A stretch of 64,000 bases of DNA, from positions 31,268,242 through 31,332,241 of the forward strand of contig OZ026603.1 of NCBI GenBank assembly GCA_964020085.1, read 5' to 3'. Source of the stretch: Micromussa lordhowensis. Taxonomy: Eukaryota > Cnidaria > Anthozoa > Scleractinia > Lobophylliidae. A program made the position numbers and the translations under genes. A model generated the notes under the pieces. It was given only the letters and a program-made list of their open reading frames with translations. It ran no database searches and was not told where the DNA came from. Of the stretch, positions 37,674-50,375 are shown one piece after another; positions within the stretch are counted from its first letter, which is position 1, and every line of letters starts with the position of its first letter.

Positions 37674-40301
37674 GAGCTTCAAAAACACCCTGGCGCAAAT
37701 TGCATCATCTCCTAATTAGTATGCACTTGAAGTGCAAACATAGGAGAAGATTTTGCTGCAAACTGCGGCTCCATAAGTGTCCGTATGGCCGAGTTATGAG
37801 AAATTTGGCAAGGACACCTAAATCGGCCATTTTCTGAGATTTTGCCAAGGGGGGACCAAGGGAAAATGCTCAAAAAAGTAGGCCGACTATAGGAGCTTCA
37901 AAAACACCCTGGCGCAAATTGCATCATCTCCTAATTAGTATGCACTTGAAGTGCAAACATAGGAGAAGATTTTGCTGCAAACTGCGGCTCCATAAGTGTC
38001 CGTATGGTTGAGTTATGAGAAATTTGGCAAGGACACCTAAATCGGCCATTTTCTGAGATTTTGCCAAGGGGGGACCAAGGGAAAATGCTCAAAAAAGTAG
38101 GCCGACTATAGGAGCTTCAAAAACACCCTGGCGCAAATTGCATCATCTCCTAATTAGTATGCACTTGAAGTGCAAACATAGGAGAAGATTTTGCTGCAAA
38201 CTGCGGCTCCATAAGTGTCCGTATAGCCGAGTTATGAGAAATTTGGCAAGGACACCTAAATCGGCCATTTTCTAAGATTTTGCCAAGGGGGGACCAAGGG
38301 AAAATGCTCAAAAAAGTAGGCCGACTATAGGAGCTTCAAAAACACCCTGGCGCAAATTGCATTATCTCCTAATTAGTATGCACTTGAAGTGCAAACATAG
38401 GAGAAGATTTTGCTGCAAACTGCGGCTCCATAAGTGTCCGTATAGCCGAGTTATGAGAAATTTGGCAAGGACACCTAAATCGGCCATTTTCTGAGATTTT
38501 GCCAAGGGGGGACCAAGGGAAAATGCTCAAAAAAGTAGGCCGACTATAGGAGCTTCAAAAACACCCTGGCGCAAATTGCATCATCTCCTAATTAGTATGC
38601 ACTTGAAGTGCAAACATAGGAGAAGATTTTGCTGCAAACTGCGGCTCCATAAGTGTCCGTATAGCCGAGTTATGAGAAATTTGGCAAGGACACCTAAATC
38701 GGCCATTTTCTGAGATTTTGCCAAGGGGGGACCAAGGGAAAATGCTCAAAAAAGTAGGCCGACTATAGGAGCTTCAAAAACACCCTGGCGCAAATTGCAT
38801 CATCTCCTAATTAGTATGCACTTGAAGTGCAAACATAGGAGAAGATTTTGCTGCAAATTGCGGCTCCATAAGTGTCCGTATAGCCGAGTTATGAGAAATT
38901 TGGCAAGGACACCTAAATCGGCCATTTTCTGAGATTTTGCCAAGGGGGGACCAAGGGAAAATGCTCAAAAAAGTAGGCCGACTATAGGAGCTTCAAAAAC
39001 ACCCTGGCGCAAATTGCATCATCTCCTAATTAGTATGCACTTGAAGTGCAAACATAGGAGAAGATTTTGCTGCAAACTGCGGCTCCATAAGTGTCCGTAT
39101 AGCCGAGTTATGAGAAATTTGGCAAGGACACCTAAATCGGCCATTTTCTGAGATTTTGCCAAGGGGGGACCAAGGGAAAATGCTCAAAAAAGTAGGCCGA
39201 CTATAGGAGCTTCAAAAACACCCTGGCGCAAATTGCATCATCTCCTAATTAGTATGCACTTGAAGTGCAAACATAGGAGAAGATTTTGCTGCAAACTGCG
39301 GCTCCATAAGTGTCCGTATAGCCGAGTTATGAGAAATTTGGCAAGGACACCTAAATCGGCCATTTTCTGAGATTTTGCCAAGGGGGGACCAAGGGAAAAT
39401 GCTCAAAAAAGTAGGCCGACTATAGGAGCTTCAAAAACACCCTGGCGCAAATTGCATCATCTCCTAATTAGTATGCACTTGAAGTGAAAACATAGGAAAA
39501 GATTTTGCTGCAAACTGCGGCTCCATAAGTGTCCGTATAGCCGAGTTATGAGAAATTTGGCAAGGACACCTAAATCGGCCATTTTCTGAGATTTTGCCAA
39601 GGGGGGACCAAGGGAAAATGCTCAAAAAAGTAGGCCGACTATAGGAGCTTCAAAAACACCCTGGCGCAAATTGCATCATCTCCTAATTAGTATGCACTTG
39701 AAGTGCAAACATAGGAGAAGATTTTGCTGCAAACTGCGGCTCCATAAGTGTCCGTATAGCCGAGTTATGAGAAATTTGGCAAGGACACCTAAATCGGCCA
39801 TTTTCTGAGATTTTGCCAAGGGGGGACCAAGGGAAAATGCTCAAAAAAGTAGGCCGACTATAGGAGCTTCAAAAACACCCTGGCGCAAATTGCATCATCT
39901 CCTAATTAGTATGCACTTGAAGTGCAAACATAGGAGAAGATTTTGCTGCAAACTGCGGCTCCATAAGTGTCCGTATAGCCGAGTTATGAGAAATTTGGCA
40001 AGGACACCTAAATCGGCCATTTTCTGAGATTTTGCCAAGGGGGGACCAAGGGAAAATGCTCAAAAAAGTAGGCCGACTATAGGAGCTTCAAAAACACCCT
40101 GGCGCAAATTGCATCATCTCCTAATTAGTATGCACTTGAAGTGCAAACATAGGAGAAGATTTTGCTGCAAACTGCGGCTCCATAAGTGTCCGTATAGCCG
40201 AGTTATGAGAAATTTGGCAAGGACACCTAAATCGGCCATTTTCTGAGATTTTGCCAAGGGGGGACCAAGGGAAAATGCTCAAAAAAGTAGGCCGACTATA
40301 G
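37674..40301. repeat. 12-mer higher-order repeat, copy 1
   Basis: Twelve monomers spanning 2628 bp. Slots 1 and 2 carry u114g (37787, 38006), slot 6 carries u90t (38858) and slot 9 carries u73a (39498). These same slots are marked in copy 2. Private changes are u116t and u117t (slot 2), u163a (slot 3), u33t (slot 4) and u62a (slot 9). It is the most divergent copy and lacks the u82a, u173t, u140a and u211a shared by copies 2 and 3. Confidence 0.75.
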
Positions 40302-42929
40302 GAGCTTCAAAAACACCCTGGCGCAAATTGCATCATCTCCTAATTAGTATGCACTTGAAGTGCAAACATAGGAGAAGATTTTGCTGCAAACTGCGGCTCC
40401 ATAAGTGTCCGTATGGCCGAGTTATGAGAAATTTGGCAAGGACACCTAAATCGGCCATTTTCTGAGATTTTGCCAAGGGGGGACCAAGGGAAAATGCTCA
40501 AAAAAGTAGGCCGACTATAGGAGCTTCAAAAACACCCTGGCGCAAATTGCATCATCTCCTAATTAGTATGCACTTGAAGTGCAAACATAGGAGAAGATTT
40601 TACTGCAAACTGCGGCTCCATAAGTGTCCGTATGGCCGAGTTATGAGAAATTTGGCAAGGACACCTAAATCGGCCATTTTCTGAGATTTTGCTAAGGGGG
40701 GACCAAGGGAAAATGCTCAAAAAAGTAGGCCGACTATAGGAGCTTCAAAAACACCCTGGCGCAAATTGCATCATCTCCTAATTAGTATGCACTTGAAGTG
40801 CAAACATAGGAGAAGATTTTGCTGCAAACTGCGGCTCCATAAGTGTCCGTATAGCCGAGTTATGAGAAATTTGGCAAGGACACCTAAATCGGCCATTTTC
40901 TGAGATTTTGCCAAGGGGGGACCAAGGGAAAATGCTCAAAAAAGTAGGCCGACTATAGGAGCTTCAAAAACACCCTGGCGCAAATTGCATCATCTCCTAA
41001 TTAGTATGCACTTGAAGTGCAAACATAGGAGAAGATTTTGCTGCAAACTGCGGCTCCATAAGTGTCCGTATAGCCGAGTTATGAGAAATTTGGCAAGAAC
41101 ACCTAAATCGGCCATTTTCTGAGATTTTGCCAAGGGGGGACCAAGGGAAAATGCTCAAAAAAGTAGGCAGACTATAGGAGCTTCAAAAACACCCTGGCGC
41201 AAATTGCATCATCTCCTAATTAGTATGCACTTGAAGTGCAAACATAGGAGAAGATTTTGCTGCAAACTGCGGCTCCATAAGTGTCCGTATAGCCGAGTTA
41301 TGAGAAATTTGGCAAGGACACCTAAATCGGCCATTTTCTGAGATTTTGCCAAGGGGGGACCAAGGGAAAATGCTCAAAAAAGTAGGCCGACTATAGGAGC
41401 TTCAAAAACACCCTGGCGCAAATTGCATCATCTCCTAATTAGTATGCACTTGAAGTGCAAACATAGGAGAAGATTTTGCTGCAAATTGCGGCTCCATAAG
41501 TGTCCGTATAGCCGAGTTATGAGAAATTTGGCAAGAACACCTAAATCGGCCATTTTCTGAGATTTTGCCAAGGGGGGACCAAGGGAAAATGCTCAAAAAA
41601 GTAGGCAGACTATAGGAGCTTCAAAAACACCCTGGCGCAAATTGCATCATCTCCTAATTAGTATGCACTTGAAGTGCAAACATAGGAGAAGATTTTGCTG
41701 CAAACTGCGGCTCCATAAGTGTCCGTATAGCCGAGTTATGAGAAATTTGGCAAGGACACCTAAATCGGCCATTTTCTGAGATTTTGCCAAGGGGGGACCA
41801 AGGGAAAATGCTCAAAAAAGTAGGCCGACTATAGGAGCTTCAAAAACACCCTGGCGCAAATTGCATCATCTCCTAATTAGTATGCACTTGAAGTGCAAAC
41901 ATAGGAGAAGATTTTGCTGCAAATTGCGGCTCCATAAGTGTCCGTATAGCCGAGTTATGAGAAATTTGGCAAGGACACCTAAATCGGCCATTTTCTGAGA
42001 TTTTGCCAAGGGGGGACCAAGGGAAAATGCTCAAAAAAGTAGGCCGACTATAGGAGCTTCAAAAACACCCTGGCGCAAATTGCATCATCTCCTAATTAGT
42101 ATGCACTTGAAGTGCAAACATAGGAAAAGATTTTGCTGCAAACTGCGGCTCCATAAGTGTCCGTATAGCCGAGTTATGAGAAATTTGGCAAGGACACCTA
42201 AATCGGCCATTTTCTGAGATTTTGCCAAGGGGGGACCAAGGGAAAATGCTCAAAAAAGTAGGCCGACTATAGGAGCTTCAAAAACACCCTGGCGCAAATT
42301 GCATCATCTCCTAATTAGTATGCACTTGAAGTGCAAACATAGGAGAAGATTTTGCTGCAAACTGCGGCTCCATAAGTGTCCGTATAGCCGAGTTATGAGA
42401 AATTTGGCAAGGACACCTAAATCGGCCATTTTCTGAGATTTTGCCAAGGGGGGACCAAGGGAAAATGCTCAAAAAAGTAGGCCGACTATAGGAGCTTCAA
42501 AAACACCCTGGCGCAAATTGCATCATCTCCTAATTAGTATGCACTTGAAGTGCAAACATAGGAGAAGATTTTGCTGCAAACTGCGGCTCCATAAGTGTCC
42601 GTATAGCCGAGTTATGAGAAATTTGGCAAGGACACCTAAATCGGCCATTTTCTGAGATTTTGCCAAGGGGGGACCAAGGGAAAATGCTCAAAAAAGTAGG
42701 CCGACTATAGGAGCTTCAAAAACACCCTGGCGCAAATTGCATCATCTCCTAATTAGTATGCACTTGAAGTGCAAACATAGGAGAAGATTTTGCTGCAAAC
42801 TGCGGCTCCATAAGTGTCCGTATAGCCGAGTTATGAGAAATTTGGCAAGGACACCTAAATCGGCCATTTTCTGAGATTTTGCCAAGGGGGGACCAAGGGA
42901 AAATGCTCAAAAAAGTAGGCCGACTATAG
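40302..42929. repeat. 12-mer higher-order repeat, copy 2
   Basis: Twelve monomers. Slot 1 has u114g (40415), slot 2 has u82a+u114g+u173t (40602, 40634, 40693), slot 4 has u140a+u211a (41098, 41169), slot 6 has u90t+u140a+u211a (41486, 41536, 41607), slot 8 has u90t (41924) and slot 9 has u73a (42126). Slots 1 to 5 are identical to copy 3, and slots 1, 6 and 9 share variants with copy 1. Within the copy, slots 4 and 6 echo each other two monomers apart, pointing to a later local duplication or conversion. Confidence 0.85.
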
Positions 42930-44681
42930 GAGCTTCAAAAACACCCTGGCGCAAATTGCATCATCTCCTAATTAGTATGCACTTGAAGTGCAAACATAGG
43001 AGAAGATTTTGCTGCAAACTGCGGCTCCATAAGTGTCCGTATGGCCGAGTTATGAGAAATTTGGCAAGGACACCTAAATCGGCCATTTTCTGAGATTTTG
43101 CCAAGGGGGGACCAAGGGAAAATGCTCAAAAAAGTAGGCCGACTATAGGAGCTTCAAAAACACCCTGGCGCAAATTGCATCATCTCCTAATTAGTATGCA
43201 CTTGAAGTGCAAACATAGGAGAAGATTTTACTGCAAACTGCGGCTCCATAAGTGTCCGTATGGCCGAGTTATGAGAAATTTGGCAAGGACACCTAAATCG
43301 GCCATTTTCTGAGATTTTGCTAAGGGGGGACCAAGGGAAAATGCTCAAAAAAGTAGGCCGACTATAGGAGCTTCAAAAACACCCTGGCGCAAATTGCATC
43401 ATCTCCTAATTAGTATGCACTTGAAGTGCAAACATAGGAGAAGATTTTGCTGCAAACTGCGGCTCCATAAGTGTCCGTATAGCCGAGTTATGAGAAATTT
43501 GGCAAGGACACCTAAATCGGCCATTTTCTGAGATTTTGCCAAGGGGGGACCAAGGGAAAATGCTCAAAAAAGTAGGCCGACTATAGGAGCTTCAAAAACA
43601 CCCTGGCGCAAATTGCATCATCTCCTAATTAGTATGCACTTGAAGTGCAAACATAGGAGAAGATTTTGCTGCAAACTGCGGCTCCATAAGTGTCCGTATA
43701 GCCGAGTTATGAGAAATTTGGCAAGAACACCTAAATCGGCCATTTTCTGAGATTTTGCCAAGGGGGGACCAAGGGAAAATGCTCAAAAAAGTAGGCAGAC
43801 TATAGGAGCTTCAAAAACACCCTGGCGCAAATTGCATCATCTCCTAATTAGTATGCACTTGAAGTGCAAACATAGGAGAAGATTTTGCTGCAAACTGCGG
43901 CTCCATAAGTGTCCGTATAGCCGAGTTATGAGAAATTTGGCAAGGACACCTAAATCGGCCATTTTCTGAGATTTTGCCAAGGGGGGACCAAGGGAAAATG
44001 CTCAAAAAAGTAGGCCGACTATAGGAGCTTCAAAAACACCCTGGCGCAAATTGCATCATCTCCTAATTAGTATGCACTTGAAGTGCAAACATAGGAGAAG
44101 ATTTTGCTGCAAACTGCGGTTCCATAAGTGTCCGTATGGCCGAGTTATGAGAAATTTGGCAAGGACACCTAAATCGGCCATTTTCTGAGATTTTGCCAAG
44201 GGGGGACCAAGGGAAAATGCTCAAAAAAGTAGGCCGACTATAGGAGCTTCAAAAACACCCTGGCGCAAATTGCATCATCTCCTAATTAGTATGCACTTGA
44301 AGTGCAAACATAGGAGAAGATTTTGCTGCAAACTGCGGCTCCATAAGTGTCCGTATAGCCGAGTTATGAGAAATTTGGCAAGGACACCTAAATCGGCCAT
44401 TTTCTGAGATTTTGCCAAGGGGGGACCAAGGGAAAATGCTCAAAAAAGTAGGCCGACTATAGGAGCTTCAAAAACACCCTGGCGCAAATTGCATGATCTC
44501 CTAATTAGTATGCACTTGAAGTCCAAACATAGGAAAAGATTTTGCTGCAAACTGCGGCTCCATAAGTGTCCGTATAGCCGAGTTATGAGAAATTTGGCAA
44601 GGACACCTAAATCGGCCATTTTCTGAGATTTTGCCAAGGGGGGACCAAGGGAAAATGCTCAAAAAAGTAGGCCGACTATAG
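42930..44681. repeat. 12-mer higher-order repeat, copy 3 (first 8 slots)
   Basis: Slots 1 to 5 match copy 2 exactly: u114g at 43043; u82a, u114g and u173t at 43230, 43262 and 43321; none; u140a and u211a at 43726 and 43797; none. Slot 6 differs (u96t, u114g at 44120 and 44138). Slot 8 (44463) carries u73a, which sits in slot 9 of the other copies, with u33g and u61c. A loss of one monomer could explain that shift. After 44681 the sequence is plain consensus, so the higher-order pattern ends or was overwritten there. Confidence 0.75.
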
Positions 44682-46433
44682 GAGCTTCAAAAACACCCTG
44701 GCGCAAATTGCATCATCTCCTAATTAGTATGCACTTGAAGTGCAAACATAGGAGAAGATTTTGCTGCAAACTGCGGCTCCATAAGTGTCCGTATAGCCGA
44801 GTTATGAGAAATTTGGCAAGGACACCTAAATCGGCCATTTTCTGAGATTTTGCCAAGGGGGGACCAAGGGAAAATGCTCAAAAAAGTAGGCCGACTATAG
44901 GAGCTTCAAAAACACCCTGGCGCAAATTGCATCATCTCCTAATTAGTATGCACTTGAAGTGCAAACATAGGAGAAGATTTTGCTGCAAACTGCGGCTCCA
45001 TAAGTGTCCGTATAGCCGAGTTATGAGAAATTTGGCAAGGACACCTAAATCGGCCATTTTCTGAGATTTTGCCAAGGGGGGACCAAGGGAAAATGCTCAA
45101 AAAAGTAGGCCGACTATAGGAGCTTCAAAAACACCCTGGCGCAAATTGCATCATCTCCTAATTAGTATGCACTTGAAGTGCAAACATAGGAGAAGATTTT
45201 GCTGCAAACTGCGGCTCCATAAGTGTCCGTATAGCCGAGTTATGAGAAATTTGGCAAGGACACCTAAATCGGCCATTTTCTGAGATTTTGCCAAGGGGGG
45301 ACCAAGGGAAAATGCTCAAAAAAGTAGGCCGACTATAGGAGCTTCAAAAACACCCTGGCGCAAATTGCATCATCTCCTAATTAGTATGCACTTGAAGTGC
45401 AAACATAGGAGAAGATTTTGCTGCAAACTGCGGCTCCATAAGTGTCCGTATAGCCGAGTTATGAGAAATTTGGCAAGGACACCTAAATCGGCCATTTTCT
45501 GAGATTTTGCCAAGGGGGGACCAAGGGAAAATGCTCAAAAAAGTAGGCCGACTATAGGAGCTTCAAAAACACCCTGGCGCAAATTGCATCATCTCCTAAT
45601 TAGTATGCACTTGAAGTGCAAACATAGGAGAAGATTTTGCTGCAAACTGCGGCTCCATAAGTGTCCGTATAGCCGAGTTATGAGAAATTTGGCAAGGACA
45701 CCTAAATCGGCCATTTTCTGAGATTTTGCCAAGGGGGGACCAAGGGAAAATGCTCAAAAAAGTAGGCCGACTATAGGAGCTTCAAAAACACCCTGGCGCA
45801 AATTGCATCATCTCCTAATTAGTATGCACTTGAAGTGCAAACATAGGAGAAGATTTTGCTGCAAACTGCGGCTCCATAAGTGTCCGTATAGCCGAGTTAT
45901 GAGAAATTTGGCAAGGACACCTAAATCGGCCATTTTCTGAGATTTTGCCAAGGGGGGACCAAGGGAAAATGCTCAAAAAAGTAGGCCGACTATAGGAGCT
46001 TCAAAAACACCCTGGCGCAAATTGCATCATCTCCTAATTAGTATGCACTTGAAGTGCAAACATAGGAGAAGATTTTGCTGCAAACTGCGGCTCCATAAGT
46101 GTCCGTATAGCCGAGTTATGAGAAATTTGGCAAGGACACCTAAATCGGCCATTTTCTGAGATTTTGCCAAGGGGGGACCAAGGGAAAATGCTCAAAAAAG
46201 TAGGCCGACTATAGGAGCTTCAAAAACACCCTGGCGCAAATTGCATCATCTCCTAATTAGTATGCACTTGAAGTGCAAACATAGGAGAAGATTTTGCTGC
46301 AAACTGCGGCTCCATAAGTGTCCGTATAGCCGAGTTATGAGAAATTTGGCAAGGACACCTAAATCGGCCATTTTCTGAGATTTTGCCAAGGGGGGACCAA
46401 GGGAAAATGCTCAAAAAAGTAGGCCGACTATAG
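44682..46433. repeat. Block E: 8 monomers with no difference seen
   Basis: Eight consecutive monomers read as exact consensus between variant-rich blocks D and F. If the 2628-bp pattern of block D had continued, slot 1 of a fourth copy would begin at 45558 with u114g. It does not. Confidence 0.92.
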
Positions 46434-47309
46434 GAGCTTCAAAAACACCCTGGCGCAAATTGCATCATCTCCTAATTAGTATGCACTTGAAGTGCAAACA
46501 TAGGAGAAGATTTTGCTGCAAACTGCGGCTCCATAAGTGTCCGTATGGCCGAGTTATGAGAAATTTGGCAAGGACACCTAAATCGGCCATTTTCTGAGAT
46601 TTTGCCAAGGGGGGACCAAGGGAAAATGCTCAAAAAAGTAGGCCGACTATAGGAGCTTCAAAAACACCCTGGCGCAAATTGCATCATCTCCTAATTAGTA
46701 TGCACTTGAAGTGCAAACATAGGAGAAGATTTCGCTGCAAACTGCGGCTCCATAAGTGTCCGTATGGCCGAGTTATGAGAAATTTGGCAAGGACACCTAA
46801 ATCGGCCATTTTCTGAGATTTTGCCAAGGGGGGACCAAGGGAAAATGCTCAAAAAAGTAGGCCGACTATAGGAGCTTCAAAAACACCCTGGCGCAAATTG
46901 CATCATCTCCTAATTAGTATGCACTTGAAGTGCAAACATAGGAGAAGATTTTGCTGCAAACTGCGTCTCCATAAGTGTCCGTATGGCCGAGTTATGAGAA
47001 ATTTGGCAAGGACACCTAAATCGGCCATTTTCTGAGATTTTGCCAAGGGGGGACCAAGGGAAAATGCTCAAAAAAGTAGGCCGACTATAGGAGCTTCAAA
47101 AACACCCTGGCGCAAATTGCATCATCTCCTAATTAGTATGCAATTGAAGTGCAAACATAGGAGAAGATTTTGCTGCAAACTGCGGCTCCATAAGTGTCCG
47201 TATGGCCGAGTTATGAGAAATTTGGCAAGGACACCTAAATCGGCCATTTTCTGAGATTTTGCCAAGGGGGGACCAAGGGAAAATGCTCAAAAAAGTAGGC
47301 CGACTATAG
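46434..47309. repeat. Run of four consecutive u114g monomers
   Basis: Four adjacent monomers share a-to-g at u114 (46547, 46766, 46985, 47204). The last three also have one private change each (46733, 46966, 47143). The same u114g marks slots 1 and 2 of the 12-mers in block D. A tandem expansion of one u114g monomer followed by independent changes is the simplest reading. Confidence 0.88.
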
Positions 47310-49280
47310 GAGCTTCAAAAACACCCTGGCGCAAATTGCATCATCTCCTAATTAGTATGCACTTGAAGTGCAAACATAGGAGAAGATTTTGCTGCAAACT
47401 GCGGCTCCATAAGTGTCCGTATAGCCGAGTTATGAGAAATTTGGCAAGGACACCTAAATCGGCCATTTTCTGAGATTTTGCCAAGGGGGGACCAAGGGAA
47501 AATGCTCAAAAAAGTAGGCCGACTATAGGAGCTTCAAAAACACCCTGGCGCAAATTGCATCATCTCCTAATTAGTATGCACTTGAAGTGCAAACATAGGA
47601 GAAGATTTTGCTGCAAACTGCGGCTCCATAAGTGTCCGTATAGCCGAGTTATGAGAAATTTGGCAAGGACACCTAAATCGGCCATTTTCTGAGATTTTGC
47701 CAAGGGGGGACCAAGGGAAAATGCTCAAAAAAGTAGGCCGACTATAGGAGCTTCAAAAACACCCTGGCGCAAATTGCATCATCTCCTAATTAGTATGCAC
47801 TTGAAGTGCAAACATAGGAGAAGATTTTGCTGCAAACTGCGGCTCCATAAGTGTCCGTATAGCCGAGTTATGAGAAATTTGGCAAGGACACCTAAATCGG
47901 CCATTTTCTGAGATTTTGCCAAGGGGGGACCAAGGGAAAATGCTCAAAAAAGTAGGCCGACTATAGGAGCTTCAAAAACACCCTGGCGCAAATTGCATCA
48001 TCTCCTAATTAGTATGCACTTGAAGTGCAAACATAGGAGAAGATTTTGCTGCAAACTGCGGCTCCATAAGTGTCCGTATAGCCGAGTTATGAGAAATTTG
48101 GCAAGGACACCTAAATCGGCCATTTTCTGAGATTTTGCCAAGGGGGGACCAAGGGAAAATGCTCAAAAAAGTAGGCCGACTATAGGAGCTTCAAAAACAC
48201 CCTGGCGCAAATTGCATCATCTCCTAATTAGTATGCACTTGAAGTGCAAACATAGGAGAAGATTTTGCTGCAAACTGCGGCTCCATAAGTGTCCGTATAG
48301 CCGAGTTATGAGAAATTTGGCAAGGACACCTAAATCGGCCATTTTCTGAGATTTTGCCAAGGGGGGACCAAGGGAAAATGCTCAAAAAAGTAGGCCGACT
48401 ATAGGAGCTTCAAAAACACCCAGGCGCAAATTGCATCATCTCCTAATTAGTATGCACTTGAAGTGCAAACATAGGAGAAGATTTTGCTGCAAACTGCGGC
48501 TCCATAAGTGTCCGTATAGCCGAGTTATGAGAAATTTGGCAAGGACACCTAAATCGGCCATTTTCTGAGATTTTGCCAAGGGGGGACCAAGGGAAAATGC
48601 TCAAAAAAGTAGGCCGACTATAGGAGCTTCAAAAACACCCTGGCGCAAATTGCATCATCTCCTAATTAGTATGCACTTGAAGTGCAAACATAGGAGAAGA
48701 TTTTGCTGCAAACTGCGGCTCCATAAGTGTCCGTATAGCCGAGTTATGAGAAATTTGGCAAGGACACCTAAATCGGCCATTTTCTGAGATTTTGCCAAGG
48801 GGGGACCAAGGGAAAATGCTCAAAAAAGTAGGCCGACTATAGGAGCTTCAAAAACACCCAGGCGCAAATTGCATCATCTCCTAATTAGTATGCACTTGAA
48901 GTGCAAACATAGGAGAAGATTTTGCTGCAAACTGCGGCTCCATAAGTGTCCGTATAGCCGAGTTATGAGAAATTTGGCAAGGACACCTAAATCGGCCATT
49001 TTCTGAGATTTTGCCAAGGGGGGACCAAGGGAAAATGCTCAAAAAAGTAGGCCGACTATAGGAGCTTCAAAAACACCCTGGCGCAAATTGCATCATCTCC
49101 TAATTAGTATGCACTTGAAGTGCAAACATAGGAGAAGATTTTGCTGCAAACTGCGGCTCCATAAGTGTCCGTATAGCCGAGTTATGAGAAATTTGGCAAG
49201 GACACCTAAATCGGCCATTTTCTGAGATTTTGCCAAGGGGGGACCAAGGGAAAATGCTCAAAAAAGTAGGCCGACTATAG

Positions 49281-50375
49281 GAGCTTCAAAAACACCCTGG
49301 CGCAAATTGCATCATCTCCTTATTAGTATGCACTTGAAGTGCAAACATAGGAGAAGATTTTGCTGCAAACTGCGGCTCCATAAGTGTCCGTATAGCCGAG
49401 TTATGAGAAATTTGGCAAGGACACCTAAATCGGCCATTTTCTGAGATTTTGCCAAGGGGGGACCAAGGGAAAATGCTCAAAAAAGTAGGCCGACTATAGG
49501 AGCTTCAAAAACACCCTGGCGCAAATTGCATCATCTCCTAATTAGTATGCACTTGAAGTGCAAACATAGGAGAAGATTTTGCTGCAAACTGCGGCTCCAT
49601 AAGTGTCCGTATAGCCGAGTTATGAGAAATTTGGCAAGGACACCTAAATCGGCCATTTTCTGAGATTTTGCCAAGGGGGGACCAAGGGAAAATGCTCAAA
49701 AAAGAAGGCCGACTATAGGAGCTTCAAAAACACCCTGGCACAAATTGCATCATCTCCTAATTAGTATGCACTTGAAGTGCAAACATAGGAGAAGATTTTG
49801 CTGCAAACTGCGGCTCCATAAGTGTCCGTATAGCCGAGTTATGAGAAATTTGGCAAGGACACCTAAATCGGCCATTTTCTGAGATTTTGCCAAGGGGGGA
49901 CCAAGGGAAAATGCTCAAAAAAGTAGGCCGACTATAGGAGCTTCAAAAACACCCTGGCGCAAATTGCATGATCTCCTAATTAGTATGCACTTGAAGTGCA
50001 AACATAGGAGAAGATTTTGCTGCAAACTGCGGCTCCATAAGTGTCCGTATAGCCGAGTTATGAGAAATTTGGCAAGGACACCTAAATCGGCCATTTTCTG
50101 AGATTTTGCCAAGGGGGGACCAAGGGAAAATGCTCAAAAAAGTAGGCCGACTATAGGAGCTTCAAAAACACCCTGGCGCAAATTGCATCATCTCCTAATT
50201 AGTATGCACTTGAAGTGCAAACATAGGAGAAGATTTTGCTGCAAACTGCGGCTCCATAAGTGTCCGTATAGCCGAGTTATGAGAAATTTGGCAAGGACAC
50301 CTAAATCGGCCATTTTCTGAGATTTTGCCAAGGGGGGACCAAGGGAAAATGCTCAAAAAAGTAGGCCGACTATAG
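49281..50375. repeat. 5-mer higher-order repeat, copy 1
   Basis: Five monomers (1095 bp) with u41t in slot 1 (49321), u206a in slot 2 (49705), u22a in slot 3 (49740), u33g in slot 4 (49970) and consensus in slot 5. Slots 1, 3 and 4 have the same variants in the next copy. Confidence 0.87.

Larger units (their letters stand above)
37236..44681. repeat. Block D: 34 monomers, variant-rich, with 12-mer periodicity
   Basis: I count 33 substitutions in 34 monomers. By monomer start: 37236 (u76c), 37455 (u42c), 37674 (u114g), 37893 (u114g, u116t, u117t), 38112 (u163a), 38331 (u33t), 38769 (u90t), 39426 (u62a, u73a), 40302 (u114g), 40521 (u82a, u114g, u173t), 40959 (u140a, u211a), 41397 (u90t, u140a, u211a), 41835 (u90t), 42054 (u73a), 42930 (u114g), 43149 (u82a, u114g, u173t), 43587 (u140a, u211a), 44025 (u96t, u114g), 44463 (u33g, u61c, u73a). 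Variants recur at 2628-bp spacing. Confidence 0.92.

Noticed and set aside
37893..38111. Cluster of three changes at 38006, 38008 and 38009 as a second block conversion.
   Set aside because: u114g is shared with the neighbouring monomer, so only two adjacent c-to-t changes are new. No donor sequence with this motif is seen in the window.
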